Below are positions 8,143 through 16,799 of a stretch of DNA of 64,000 nt, in pieces; position 1 is the stretch's first letter; every line of letters starts with the position of its first letter. A program made the translations under genes and the position numbers. Below the pieces are notes generated by a model. The model was not told the DNA's origin, did not search any database, and saw only the letters and a list, made by a program, of their open reading frames with translations. The stretch comes from Lachnospiraceae bacterium M18-1 (GTDB taxonomy: Bacteria; Bacillota; Clostridia; Lachnospirales; Lachnospiraceae), in the NCBI GenBank assembly GCA_000403295.2, contig KE159611.1, positions 129,456-193,455 on the forward strand. The letters are read 5' to 3'.

Positions 8143-8256
8143 AAGCTTCCACCTCCGCTTTTATTGAATACCCACCTCCGAACAGTATGGATATTTTTAT
8201 GTTCATTCCGTATATCGGACACATCTCCTATCATAAAAGCGGTTTTCCGCCAACGG

Positions 8257-9579
8257 TCACCCTGCCTTCGTAAACGGCGCAAGACACAGCAGCACCGTCA
8301 GCCGGAATGTTTCGCCGTCGTTCTCAATCTCCATCGTCCCCTCATACTTTTCTGCGGTACGCCTGATATTGTTCAGCCCGGTTCCATACTCCAATCGGCC
8401 TTGTGGCTGCACCATCGTATTGACTACCTCAATGATCAGGAAATGATGCCGTCTCCGAACTATGACCGAGATCTCCGGCTGTCTTCCTGCAACCCTTCTG
8501 CAGGCATGTACCGCATTGTCCAGCGCGTTTGCCAGAATCATGCACAGATCCATATCCTCCGCACCGCAATCCGGCGGAATCTGTACATCGTGTTTCACTT
8601 CAATGCCGCTTGACACAGCGAAACTGATCTTTTCCTGCAAAAGGATATCCAGGATCGGATTGCCTGTTTCAATCCCGATGAGCAGTCTGTCCGCAGAGCC
8701 ATGCAGCTTGTCAAAATATATTTCTGCCTCCTCATATCTTTTTTCCCGAATCAGCCCGGATAACACCAGAAAATGATTGTTGATATCATGCTGGAACGCG
8801 CGGTACTGCTCATTCCTTTTTTTCGCTTCCTCCAGGTATGTATACTGCTTTCGTATCTGATCCTCCAGCCTTTTCTGTTCCGTTTCCTGAACGGACAGCG
8901 CCAGAATCCTGCTCACCAGCCTCAGAATGATAAAGAAGATTACGCAGGCTCCCAGAATCCATATCAGTGCCCACAGTCCCTGCCGTTTCTCCCAAAATGA
9001 ACTTTTCCTGAAAGCCGGTTCCATCCACATGTCCAGCCCAAGCCCGCTGCGGATGACCCACACGATAAAGCTGCACGGCAGCAGCAATGGATACATATAG
9101 GCGGACAGCTTCTGCCTTCCCGTATATGCATAGCGTTTTGATACAAAATGCAGGGTCAGCAGCAATACAGCCGCCAGCCCTCCGGACAGAAGCATCTGCA
9201 TGAAAACAGCGGTATGCATTTTCATAGAATGCCCTGCCAGCCAACGCATAAAAACGGTCTGAAATCCTTCCATAAAGGTAAACAGCGTCAAAATGATCAT
9301 TGCCGGAGCGACCGTCTCCGCCCATTTGAGCTTTAGCACAAATCTGGAAAAGCAAAGTATGATCCCCATATGCAGAATCAATCTGAGAACTCCGGAGCTT
9401 TGAAAATACATGGTCAAAAATGTAAGTAAGCCGCTGGTCAATACATAGCATACCATATATTTCTTTTCCTGAATCCCGGTAAAACTGCGTATAAAATAAA
9501 ATTCAGCCAAATAGAGAATGCAATTGAGCAGCAGCCACCAGCTATAAAATCCGACAGAAAATATGTGCGGGTATTCCAA
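8257..9579 (-). CDS. AgrC-like sensor histidine kinase (GHKL)
   Basis: A 440-residue kinase. The first 210 residues hold six or seven hydrophobic segments (a multi-pass sensor), followed by a coiled region and a phosphoacceptor segment FQHDINNHFLVLSGL with the His at about residue 265, then a GHKL ATPase domain with the N-box CMILANALDNAVHAC and GTGLNNIRR. This is the AgrC/VirS class that senses peptides. The start is TTG (9577-9579) preceded by GAGGTGATC, directly after the stop of the response regulator gene. No agrB or agrD peptide genes are seen nearby, so the ligand is unknown. Confidence 0.9.
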   Translation of the reverse strand: MEYPHIFSVGFYSWWLLLNCILYLAEFYFIRSFTGIQEKKYMVCYVLTSGLLTFLTMYFQSSGVLRLILHMGIILCFSRFVLKLKWAETVAPAMIILTLFTFMEGFQTVFMRWLAGHSMKMHTAVFMQMLLSGGLAAVLLLTLHFVSKRYAYTGRQKLSAYMYPLLLPCSFIVWVIRSGLGLDMWMEPAFRKSSFWEKRQGLWALIWILGACVIFFIILRLVSRILALSVQETEQKRLEDQIRKQYTYLEEAKKRNEQYRAFQHDINNHFLVLSGLIREKRYEEAEIYFDKLHGSADRLLIGIETGNPILDILLQEKISFAVSSGIEVKHDVQIPPDCGAEDMDLCMILANALDNAVHACRRVAGRQPEISVIVRRRHHFLIIEVVNTMVQPQGRLEYGTGLNNIRRTAEKYEGTMEIENDGETFRLTVLLCLAPFTKAG

Positions 9580-10278
9580 TCAGATCACCTCATTTTTCAA
9601 ATTGTGCAAAAGCCTTTGCATAAACTCGGCCTGCTTCCGCCGTGATATCAGAACCCGGTTCCCGTTTGAGATCAATGCCGTCCCTTTTTCCTGTCCGACC
9701 ACGTGGCTCATGTTGATGAGATAGCTTCTGTGGCATCGAAAAAAACGCCCGTCCAGCTTTCCCTCCAGCATGTCCAGCGTTCCGGAATATTCGTAATTTC
9801 CCTGCGCTGTATGGATACAGACACGGTGGTCAAACACCTCGCAGTACAAAATGTCGCGTATTGGAAGGATGTGGGTACTTCCCGATTTTATAAGCGCCAG
9901 TGTGCTGTCGTCTGCCTGTTTGGATCGGTTCAGCGCCCTGTCCATTGCCTGATACAGACGTTCATCCGTCACCGGCTTGAGCAGATAATGGACCGCTTCC
10001 ACCTCGAACGCTTCCACTGCATATTCCCTGTAGGATGTGATAAAAATGATACGGCTTTTGCGGGAAAGCCGCTTCGCCGTTTCCAGACCGTTTATGCCCG
10101 GGAGCACTAAATCCAGGAGAATCAGGTCGAAGGAGCGCTGTTCCTTTAACAAATCCTCACCAGACGTAAAGGTGCGGATCTCGGCAGGGTAATGTCTGGT
10201 TTTCAGATATGCCTCTGCTTTTTTGCGCAGTTCTTCCAGCAGATAGGTTTCATCTTCACATATGGCGATTAAGAACAT
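9580..10278 (-). CDS. LytTR-family response regulator (AgrA-like)
   Basis: A 232-residue regulator. The receiver domain (about residues 1-120) has the acidic pair in ICEDE, the phosphorylated Asp in LILLDLVLPGINGLE (about residue 54) and the Lys in YLLKPV. A LytTR DNA-binding domain follows (about 130-230: YCEVFDHRVCIHTAQGNYEY, FFRCHRSYLINMSHV). The start at 10278 is chosen from GGGGGAAG just upstream. It precedes and is coupled to the kinase gene, so the two form a two-component system. Target genes cannot be read from the sequence; the adjacent peptide locus is a possibility. Confidence 0.92.
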   Translation of the reverse strand: MFLIAICEDETYLLEELRKKAEAYLKTRHYPAEIRTFTSGEDLLKEQRSFDLILLDLVLPGINGLETAKRLSRKSRIIFITSYREYAVEAFEVEAVHYLLKPVTDERLYQAMDRALNRSKQADDSTLALIKSGSTHILPIRDILYCEVFDHRVCIHTAQGNYEYSGTLDMLEGKLDGRFFRCHRSYLINMSHVVGQEKGTALISNGNRVLISRRKQAEFMQRLLHNLKNEVI

Positions 10279-10340
10279 TTGTCTTCCCCCTGTTCTGAAC
10301 ATAATCTGACGTTCTCGATGTTCTCCCGGTAAGATCCTTC

Positions 10341-11744
10341 TTATCCATTATTTCCTAAAAGCTCCTCAAGATCTACAAGCAGCACCTCCTGCTTCTCCTT
10401 TGCTTCTTCCAAAACCCGCTCCGTAAATCCCCGCTTGGAGAACAGCATAAAGTAAGATTTTCCCGGCCGGCCGCCAAACAGCTCAGATTTTTCCTGTAGT
10501 TTTTTCAGCACCTGGTAATCCACCGGTTCATTTGTCCACTTGCATTCACAGAACAAATATGCATCCATATCTCTTGCAATCAGGTCGATTTCAACCTGTT
10601 CGCGGGTTTTGGGATTGCTTCCCCACCAGCGTCCGATCTCTGTAAACAAAATCGGCAACGCGCCCTTACTGTTTTGACGCAGCAGATAGCCGCGGCAGAC
10701 TTTTTCAAAAATATGCCCCATATAATGGCTGTAATCCGGTTCGATCCGCCGATTCCACACAATCTCCTGAGCGTCTGTCTCCAACAAAGTTCTGTTGCTG
10801 GAGACATACCGATACCAGAAGCGGAACATAAAATCTGATAGATAGTAAAGCGCTTTTCTCGAAGTCTCTTTTTCTCCAAACGGAACTTCTTTATATACAA
10901 TTCCCAGTTCCCGGAGTGTACTGATATATTTCAGGCATTTTGCGGATTCTTCCCCTGTTTTCACTGCAATTTCATTTGCCCTGGATGCGCCTCCGGCAAT
11001 GGCTTCTATAATTGCGCAGTACACGCCCGGCTCCTGAACCTCCTGTCTCATAAGCAGGAGCGGTTCCTCATACAGGTAACTTGTTGGTCTTAAAAATGCA
11101 TCTATAATATTCTCTTTTACGTTCTTACCAGAGCGGATCTGCTGCAGATACAATGGCGTGCCACCGAATGCGCCATATAGCATCAGCTTCTCCTCCTGTG
11201 AAAATCCATCCATGAACTTGATACTGTCCAAATAGTCAAAAGACTTCATATGAAGCTGCGCAGTCCTTCTACCAAACAGAGGGCTTTTTGCGCCGAGCAC
11301 TTCTTTTTCCATAAATCCCATATAGCTTCCGCAAAGGATCAGAAATAGCTTTCCCTTCCGAAGCCTGTGGTCGATCAAATGCTGCAGTGTAGATAAAAGT
11401 GACGAATTGATCATCGCCAAATATGGAAATTCATCAATCACCAATACCATAGGTTCCTCCCTCTGTCGTTCCTCTATATAGGACAGAGCCTTTTCCCATG
11501 ACCGGAATGGTTCCAGAGCAGTTTCACTGTAATGCCGAAAAATCTCCGCAGAAAATTTTTCCAGATTTAATTTTTCATTACTTTGTTCCGCCGAATAAAA
11601 AATATGATTCTTTTCCCTGCAGAACTCCTTCAACAGCGTTGTTTTTCCGACACGTCTCCGGCCATAGAGGATAAGGAGCTGAAAGTTCTTTTCTGCGTAC
11701 CTTCGGTTCATTTCCGAAAATTCTTTCTCTCTCCCTATAAACAT
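10341..11744 (-). CDS. DUF234-type ATPase (archaeal ATPase family with C-terminal nuclease-like domain)
   Basis: A 467-residue P-loop protein. MFIGREKEF is the usual start of this family; Walker A GRRRVGKTTL lies at about residues 28-37 and Walker B VLVIDEFPYL near 100-110. The middle has a winged-helix region (ARANEIAVKTGEESAKCLKY pattern), and the C-terminus carries a DUF234 domain with EIDLIA and ECKWT, which resemble PD-(D/E)XK nuclease motifs. The start at 11744 lies 7 nt after GAGG; 11747 is also possible. The biological role of these ATPases is not established. A truncated copy lies at 7490-7682 and a scar at about 14428. Confidence 0.9.
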   Translation of the reverse strand: MFIGREKEFSEMNRRYAEKNFQLLILYGRRRVGKTTLLKEFCREKNHIFYSAEQSNEKLNLEKFSAEIFRHYSETALEPFRSWEKALSYIEERQREEPMVLVIDEFPYLAMINSSLLSTLQHLIDHRLRKGKLFLILCGSYMGFMEKEVLGAKSPLFGRRTAQLHMKSFDYLDSIKFMDGFSQEEKLMLYGAFGGTPLYLQQIRSGKNVKENIIDAFLRPTSYLYEEPLLLMRQEVQEPGVYCAIIEAIAGGASRANEIAVKTGEESAKCLKYISTLRELGIVYKEVPFGEKETSRKALYYLSDFMFRFWYRYVSSNRTLLETDAQEIVWNRRIEPDYSHYMGHIFEKVCRGYLLRQNSKGALPILFTEIGRWWGSNPKTREQVEIDLIARDMDAYLFCECKWTNEPVDYQVLKKLQEKSELFGGRPGKSYFMLFSKRGFTERVLEEAKEKQEVLLVDLEELLGNNG

Positions 11745-11831
11745 CATACCACCTCGCAGTATAATTAGTTTTATAACTAACTTCAAAGTAATTTACTTTC
11801 GAGTTAATTATATATTTTTTTATATCGGCAG

Positions 11832-11877
11832 TCAAGACTTTGTTTCGTCTATGATTCCTAATATTCTTTCCTACAAT
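11832..11877. repeat. 46-bp perfect direct repeat, copy A
   Basis: The 46 bases here are identical to 14452-14497. They lie upstream of the ATPase gene on this side, and next to the end of the V-ATPase operon on the other. The two copies flank the Phd/RelE and AAA-like/nuclease genes, so they probably arose from duplication of the ATPase locus. Confidence 0.95.
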
Positions 11878-11906
11878 GGGAATTGTGATAGGATGTGATA
11901 TCGACT

Positions 11907-13604
11907 CTATTTCATTTTCCCAATTAGAACTTCCTTCCCCCGGAAAGCAAATCCATATTTACGTATACGCTCTGGGGGAAAACCTCTTGCTATAAGCGCC
12001 GCCTCATAATTCATATCTTCAATTTGTTTCAACGCCGTATTCACCGTATCTGAAAGGTCTTTTTCCTTTTTGGGCTGAAATACTTTAAACTCGAATATGA
12101 TTGCATCATCATTCTGCTGATTCGGTTCCAACATCACATCATATCTTCCAAGCCCGCTTTCCCTGTTGGATGTAAGCATATATCGATTTGTCAGTTCGAC
12201 CATAAGTCCCAATACAAATCCATGATAAAATCGTTCCGGATTTTCTTCTGACGACTTTTTACCAGTATCAAAATAACTAAAGCTGTCCATCGCGATCTCA
12301 TTCATATAAGTATTCATTTCGTCCAGATCGTCCAATAACAATGCCTGAATGAAATCATTATAATGGTCATTCTCTGAAAACCAGTCACGGATCATATCTT
12401 CAAACATAATCCGTACTTCCTTGTTAGTTAATGCAAGTTTATAATAAAAACGCCTTGTTTCCTCTGAAAAACCTGTTCCGGCAACTTTCAGATATCCACT
12501 GGCAAGCAACAGGCTCCACACAGCATTTTTCTTAAAATATAACTGCTTATATACAATCTGCTCCTCGATCGCGGTCGTTATTTCCTCCCCTGAAAGAAGT
12601 CTTTCAAAATCTTTTTTTACTTCCTTACTTCCCTCTCTGATCAACGTTCCCACCAGTCCGTTCGAACTGGTATTTGCCCAATATGTGTCAAATTTCTCCG
12701 TATCCAGATAATTTATGATTGACCATGGATTGTAAATATCCATACACTGTCCAAATGTAAATCCATCATACCAGCTTTTTACATCCTGCTTTTTATCAGA
12801 CAGGCCAAATTCATCTAACGCCTGAAAAACTTCCTTTTCTGTAAATCCAAAACAATCCGCATATTCTGCTGATGTAGTGGTGATTACTTTCAGATTATTT
12901 AAGTCTGAAAAAACGGATTCTTTACTGACCCTCGTGATTCCCGTCATGATTGCCCGCTCATAATAGGGATTTGTCTTAAATGTAGTGTTAAACAGACTTC
13001 TAATGAAACATACCATTTCATCCCAATATCCATTCATATACGCTTCCTGCATCGGGGTATCATATTCATCCAGAAGAATAATTGCCTTTCTCCCATAATA
13101 CCGTGAAAGAAAATCTGATAGTTTATGAATCGTCCATATCGCAGTCGTATCCTCCATTCCATTTGTCACGCTGCGAAAATAGGCTTTCTCATTCTCTGTC
13201 AGAACAGTTCCATCAAGTAAAAATATATGTTTATCATACAAATCCGCAAGAATTTGGCAAATACATCTTTTTGCCCCTTCCAGATTCGTCTCCTTCACAT
13301 TCGCAAAGGTAAGGCCTATCACCGGATATGTTCCCTGAATTTCCCTGTAATCTTCTTCCTCCCATATAGAAAGCCCTTCAAATAAATCCCTGCGCCCAGA
13401 GTATTTCACTGAAAAAAACTTCTCTGTCATACTCATATTCAGAGTTTTTCCAAACCTTCTGGGACGTGTGATCAACGTCACATCATCATCCGCTTCCCAC
13501 CATTCTTTTATAAAACAGGTCTTATCCACATAGAAATTATTTTTTATCCTTATTTTTTCAAAATCCTGACGTCCGATTCCTACTGTTCTCGCCATATAGC
13601 CCAT
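11907..13604 (-). CDS. AAA-ATPase-like protein with PD-(D/E)XK nuclease-like domain (DUF1703)
   Basis: A 565-residue protein of a family common in gut anaerobes. The N-terminal AAA-ATPase-like domain begins GIGRQDFEKIRIKNNFYVDK and has the P-loop TRPRRFGKTLNMS (about residues 45-57) and a Walker B-like AIILLDEYDTP near 165. The C-terminal DUF1703 part contains YDVMLEPNQQNDDAIIFEFK, the Asp and ExK pattern of a PD-(D/E)XK fold. The ATG at 13604 has GGAGGAAAGGTGG upstream. The stop of the RelE gene is 34 bp away, so it may be the third gene of the toxin-antitoxin operon. Function unproven in the family. Confidence 0.88.
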   Translation of the reverse strand: MGYMARTVGIGRQDFEKIRIKNNFYVDKTCFIKEWWEADDDVTLITRPRRFGKTLNMSMTEKFFSVKYSGRRDLFEGLSIWEEEDYREIQGTYPVIGLTFANVKETNLEGAKRCICQILADLYDKHIFLLDGTVLTENEKAYFRSVTNGMEDTTAIWTIHKLSDFLSRYYGRKAIILLDEYDTPMQEAYMNGYWDEMVCFIRSLFNTTFKTNPYYERAIMTGITRVSKESVFSDLNNLKVITTTSAEYADCFGFTEKEVFQALDEFGLSDKKQDVKSWYDGFTFGQCMDIYNPWSIINYLDTEKFDTYWANTSSNGLVGTLIREGSKEVKKDFERLLSGEEITTAIEEQIVYKQLYFKKNAVWSLLLASGYLKVAGTGFSEETRRFYYKLALTNKEVRIMFEDMIRDWFSENDHYNDFIQALLLDDLDEMNTYMNEIAMDSFSYFDTGKKSSEENPERFYHGFVLGLMVELTNRYMLTSNRESGLGRYDVMLEPNQQNDDAIIFEFKVFQPKKEKDLSDTVNTALKQIEDMNYEAALIARGFPPERIRKYGFAFRGKEVLIGKMK

Positions 13605-13637
13605 TTCCACCTTTCCTCCCCGACAGGCTGCATTCTA

Positions 13638-13973
13638 CTATTCCGTTAAATTGATCATTCCCTGAATCCTTCGTTCTGCTTCTTTATAGACCGTTTCATC
13701 ATCACGAATAGAAATCACAATAACCCTCATTGTCTCTCCTTCGACAACTAGCTGATAAACAATCCGATAACCGAGGCCGCGCAGTTTTATCTTATAATAT
13801 CCACTCAGTTTAGAACTTGCATGATTCCCAAGTGGTTTTCCGATCCCATCTGGCGGCGGCAATGGACGCTCCGCTGTCTTGTCAATCGCTTTTAAGACTA
13901 TTTTACGATTATAGGGATCCAGTCTTTTCAAATCTCGCTGTGCTTCTTTGATATACTCAATTTTCCACTTCAT
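13638..13973 (-). CDS. RelE/ParE-superfamily toxin
   Basis: A 111-residue basic protein with the RelE-type layout: an N-terminal strand (MKWKIEYIKEAQRDLKRLDP), two helices, then GNHASSKLSGYYKIKLRGLGYRIVYQL and a C-terminal strand with VISIRDD. Such toxins cleave ribosome-bound mRNA; the basic and tyrosine residues in the YYKIKLRGLGYRIVY region fit the active surface. It starts 12 bp after the antitoxin stop without a strong ribosome site, which suggests coupled translation. Confidence 0.9.
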   Translation of the reverse strand: MKWKIEYIKEAQRDLKRLDPYNRKIVLKAIDKTAERPLPPPDGIGKPLGNHASSKLSGYYKIKLRGLGYRIVYQLVVEGETMRVIVISIRDDETVYKEAERRIQGMINLTE

Positions 13974-13985
13974 CTGCGCAGCCCC

Positions 13986-14312
13986 TTATTCAATTTCTAC
14001 TTCTACATCATCCAGATCTTCTCTTGTGAGTCCCAGTTCCCTTATCATATCATCCTGGGATATTGTCTCCTCTGGATTGCAGCGTGCCATCCTGTTGTCT
14101 GCTTCTTCCTGCATAATATAGTCCGAGAGCATTTCCATCAGGGATTCATACTGATTTGGCGACATCAAAACGCATGTCGGACGGTTGTTTTTCATCACAA
14201 TCTTCGTACCGCCAGACTCCACCTCCTCAAAAATCCTATTTGCCTCTCCTTTATTAAAACGTGTAATAGGTACAATGGATTTCATAACGCCCATAACAGA
14301 CAGCTCACTCAT
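13986..14312 (-). CDS. Phd/YefM-family antitoxin
   Basis: A 108-residue acidic protein. The first 60 residues match the Phd/YefM DNA-binding fold (PITRFNKGEANRIFEEV, then VMKNNRPTCVLMSPNQYESL); the C-terminus is acidic and would bind and neutralise the toxin. It has AAAGGAG 10 nt upstream and lies first in the operon under its own promoter. The family represses its own operon, more strongly with toxin bound. Confidence 0.92.
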   Translation of the reverse strand: MSELSVMGVMKSIVPITRFNKGEANRIFEEVESGGTKIVMKNNRPTCVLMSPNQYESLMEMLSDYIMQEEADNRMARCNPEETISQDDMIRELGLTREDLDDVEVEIE

Positions 14313-14359
14313 AATCTGTCTCTCCTTTCTAAAAATGACTACTTATCTTCTAAATCTAT

Positions 14360-14387
14360 ATTATATGAAAATGCATTAAAATGTCAA
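14360..14387 (-). promoter_or_regulatory. Promoter of the toxin-antitoxin operon
   Basis: On the minus strand a perfect TTGACA (14382-14387) is followed after 16 nt by a perfect TATAAT (14360-14365). A/T-rich imperfect palindromes around it (14388-14412) could be the antitoxin operator. Confidence 0.85.
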
Positions 14388-14427
14388 TTTATATATAGAT
14401 ATTTTTATCGATAAATTTAACTTTCTA

Positions 14428-14451
14428 AAACCCCTCAAGATCTACAAGCTT
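14428..14451. other. Scar matching the end of the DUF234-type ATPase gene
   Basis: The 20 or so bases before the second 46-bp repeat (CCCCTCAAGATCTACAAG) match the last codons of the ATPase gene near 10364-10384. They join directly to the 46-bp repeat that lies upstream of the intact gene, so a whole ATPase gene appears to have been deleted between them here. Confidence 0.6.
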
Positions 14452-14497
14452 TCAAGACTTTGTTTCGTCTATGATTCCTAATATTCTTTCCTACAAT
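14452..14497. repeat. 46-bp perfect direct repeat, copy B
   Basis: Identical over 46 bases to 11832-11877. See copy A; together they bracket 2.5 kb with the toxin-antitoxin pair and the AAA-like/nuclease gene. Confidence 0.95.
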
Positions 14498-14563
14498 CAG
14501 ACAGCCCAGTCTCCAGTCAGAAGAAAATCTGACACCGCACACTTTTTCCGCATCCTTCAGATA

Positions 14564-14606
14564 AAAAAAGGCTCCGAACCGCACCTGCGGTCCGAAACCT
14601 TTTTTA
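14564..14606 (-). terminator. Terminator of the V-ATPase operon
   Basis: An imperfect 14-bp stem (GGCTCCGAACCGCA at 14570-14583 against 14586-14599) flanked by A-runs on the left and T-runs on the right, so it can work in both directions. It follows the stop of ntpD by a few bases. Confidence 0.8.
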
Positions 14607-14612
14607 TCTGTT

Positions 14613-15272
14613 TTATTCCTTCTGCGAATATCCATGCGCCTCTTCAAGCATCATATCCTTCACCTTCATCAGCCGGATCTGGGTACTTCTCTCGTTCTCA
14701 TCCAGCTTCATGGTAATATACTTGATATTCGTCTCCGTTTCCGGGATGATGACATGTTCCAGCGCGTTTACACGCCTTCTTGTCTTTTCAATCTCCGCCG
14801 CCATCAGCTGGCAAGCTTTTTCGCATTCCGCGAGACGGATCATGTCCGGCAGGATGTCTGCCAGGGATTTGACCGCCCCGTCTAGGTCGCTGGAGGTAAA
14901 TGCGAAACCATAGGAGTAGATGTCATTCTCATCTGCTGTCCTTGTCTTATACTCAAATGTCGGGATGTTTACACTCATGACATTCTGTTCCCCTGCCGCA
15001 AGGTTGATCTCCTGCTTGGGGGCCATCAATGCCGTCTTGAGGGCAGCCTCCGACATACCGGCCTTGGCGATTACGAAATTCTTGTTTGCGGAAAGGATTC
15101 CCGCTTCCACCCGTTTGCGTACTTCCATGTTTTCGCGTACCAGGTCAAGATACTGGCGCATCAGTTCATCACGCTTGTCTTTTAAGAGCTTGTGACCGCG
15201 GATTGCAGTGATCCGTTTCTTTTTCAGACGCGTCAGCTCCATACGGGTAGGATTTACCTGTTTTGCTGCCAA
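14613..15272 (-). CDS. ntpD: V-type ATPase subunit D (central stalk)
   Basis: A 219-residue, mostly helical protein. The opening NPTRMELTRLKKKRITAIRGHKLLKDKRDELM is broken here to RGHKLLKDKRDELM as the most typical part of subunit D; the C-terminal helix (RVNALEHVIIPETETNIKYI) completes the antiparallel coiled coil that rotates inside the A3B3 head. The start is TTG (15270-15272), set by AGGAGAGGTGAT 4 nt upstream and by the family's usual length. It is the last gene of the operon, 156 bp after subunit B; that gap holds no other gene. Confidence 0.95.
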   Translation of the reverse strand: MAAKQVNPTRMELTRLKKKRITAIRGHKLLKDKRDELMRQYLDLVRENMEVRKRVEAGILSANKNFVIAKAGMSEAALKTALMAPKQEINLAAGEQNVMSVNIPTFEYKTRTADENDIYSYGFAFTSSDLDGAVKSLADILPDMIRLAECEKACQLMAAEIEKTRRRVNALEHVIIPETETNIKYITMKLDENERSTQIRLMKVKDMMLEEAHGYSQKE

Positions 15273-15428
15273 ATGTAATCACCTCTCCTTCTTGATTCTT
15301 GCTTACTGCCTTATGCTCTGTACAAATTTCTGCGGATGTGCGCGCATGATATTTCAAATATCGGCGGCCTGATTCAGCGCAGTCGGCAATCACAGATTGC
15401 ATTATATTTACACAAAGCAACCGGGGGG

Positions 15429-16799
15429 TTAACCCTGATAATACTTATCCAGGAACTTGTCGTCGATACGCTTCAACTCGGTTCTCGGCAGCATGGAGAG
15501 TAATTTCCATCCGATATCCAGTGTCTCCTGGATATCTCTGTCAGCATTGTATCCCTGGGATACATATTCTGCTTCAAATGCGTCTGCAAACTTCGCATAG
15601 AGCAGGTCGATCTCTGTCAGCGCAGCCTCACCCAGGATAACCATCAATTCCTTGGCATCCTTTCCGCGGGCATACGCGGAGAACAACTGGTTCATGGTAT
15701 TGGCATGATCCGCACGGGTCTTGCCTTCACCGATACCCTTATCCTTCAGACGGGACAGGGACGGCAGTACGTCGATCGGCGGAGCGATACCTTTCCGGTA
15801 AAGGTCACGGCTCAAGATGATCTGTCCCTCCGTGATATAACCTGTCAGGTCAGGGATCGGATGGGTCTTGTCATCCTCGGGCATGGTCAGGATCGGGATC
15901 ATGGTGATACTTCCCTTCTTTCCTGTCTGACGTCCGGCTCTCTCATACATGGTCGCCAAGTCGGTGTACATATATCCCGGATAACCACGGCGTCCCGGTA
16001 CTTCCTTACGCGCCGCGGAGACCTCACGCAGGGCGTCCGCGTAGTTGGTGATATCCGTCAGGATAACCAGAACGTGCATATCCTTCTCAAATGCCAGATA
16101 TTCCGCAGCGGTCAGCGCCATCTTCGGCGTTGCGATACGCTCAATGGCCGGGTCATTTGCCAGGTTGATAAAGAGGACGGTACGGTCAATGGCACCTGTC
16201 TCCTTAAAACTCTCGATAAAGAAGTTGGACTCCTCGAAGGTAATACCCAACGCAGCAAATACAACGGCAAAGTTTTCATCTGTTCCCAGAACCTTCGCCT
16301 GTCTTGCGATCTGCGCCGCCAGGTTGGCATGGGGCAGACCGGAAGCCGAGAAGATCGGCAGCTTCTGTCCGCGGACCAGTGTGTTCAGTCCGTCGATGGC
16401 GGAAACACCGGTCTGGATAAACTCCTCCGGATAGCTTCTTGCCGCCGGATTCATGGGCAGACCGTTGATGTCCATGCGGGCATCCGGCAGAATCGCCGGG
16501 CCGTCGTCAATGGGATTGCCAAGGCCGTCAAAGACACGTCCCAGCATATCCTCAGATACGCCCAGCTCCATGCTCCGTCCCAGGAAACGAACCTTGCTGT
16601 TGGACAGGTTGATACCTGTGGAGCTCTCAAACAACTGTACCAGTGCATCACTTCCGTTGATCTCCAGAACCTTGCACCGGCGGGTCTCCCCGCTTGCAAG
16701 CTCGATCTCTCCCAGTTCATCGTAGGTGACATTCTCTACGCCGCGTACCAGCATCAGCGGGCCTGCAACTTCCTGTATAGTTCTATACTCTTTCGGCAT
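15429..16799 (-). CDS. ntpB: V-type ATPase subunit B (regulatory head subunit)
   Basis: A 456-residue protein of usual length. It starts [18 protein letters not shown] with the beta-barrel domain; the central domain has a degenerate P-loop ([20 protein letters not shown]), as expected for the non-catalytic subunit, followed by [20 protein letters not shown] and [11 protein letters not shown]. It alternates with subunit A in the head hexamer. The start directly abuts the stop of subunit A. Confidence 0.97.
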   Translation of the reverse strand: MPKEYRTIQEVAGPLMLVRGVENVTYDELGEIELASGETRRCKVLEINGSDALVQLFESSTGINLSNSKVRFLGRSMELGVSEDMLGRVFDGLGNPIDDGPAILPDARMDINGLPMNPAARSYPEEFIQTGVSAIDGLNTLVRGQKLPIFSASGLPHANLAAQIARQAKVLGTDENFAVVFAALGITFEESNFFIESFKETGAIDRTVLFINLANDPAIERIATPKMALTAAEYLAFEKDMHVLVILTDITNYADALREVSAARKEVPGRRGYPGYMYTDLATMYERAGRQTGKKGSITMIPILTMPEDDKTHPIPDLTGYITEGQIILSRDLYRKGIAPPIDVLPSLSRLKDKGIGEGKTRADHANTMNQLFSAYARGKDAKELMVILGEAALTEIDLLYAKFADAFEAEYVSQGYNADRDIQETLDIGWKLLSMLPRTELKRIDDKFLDKYYQG

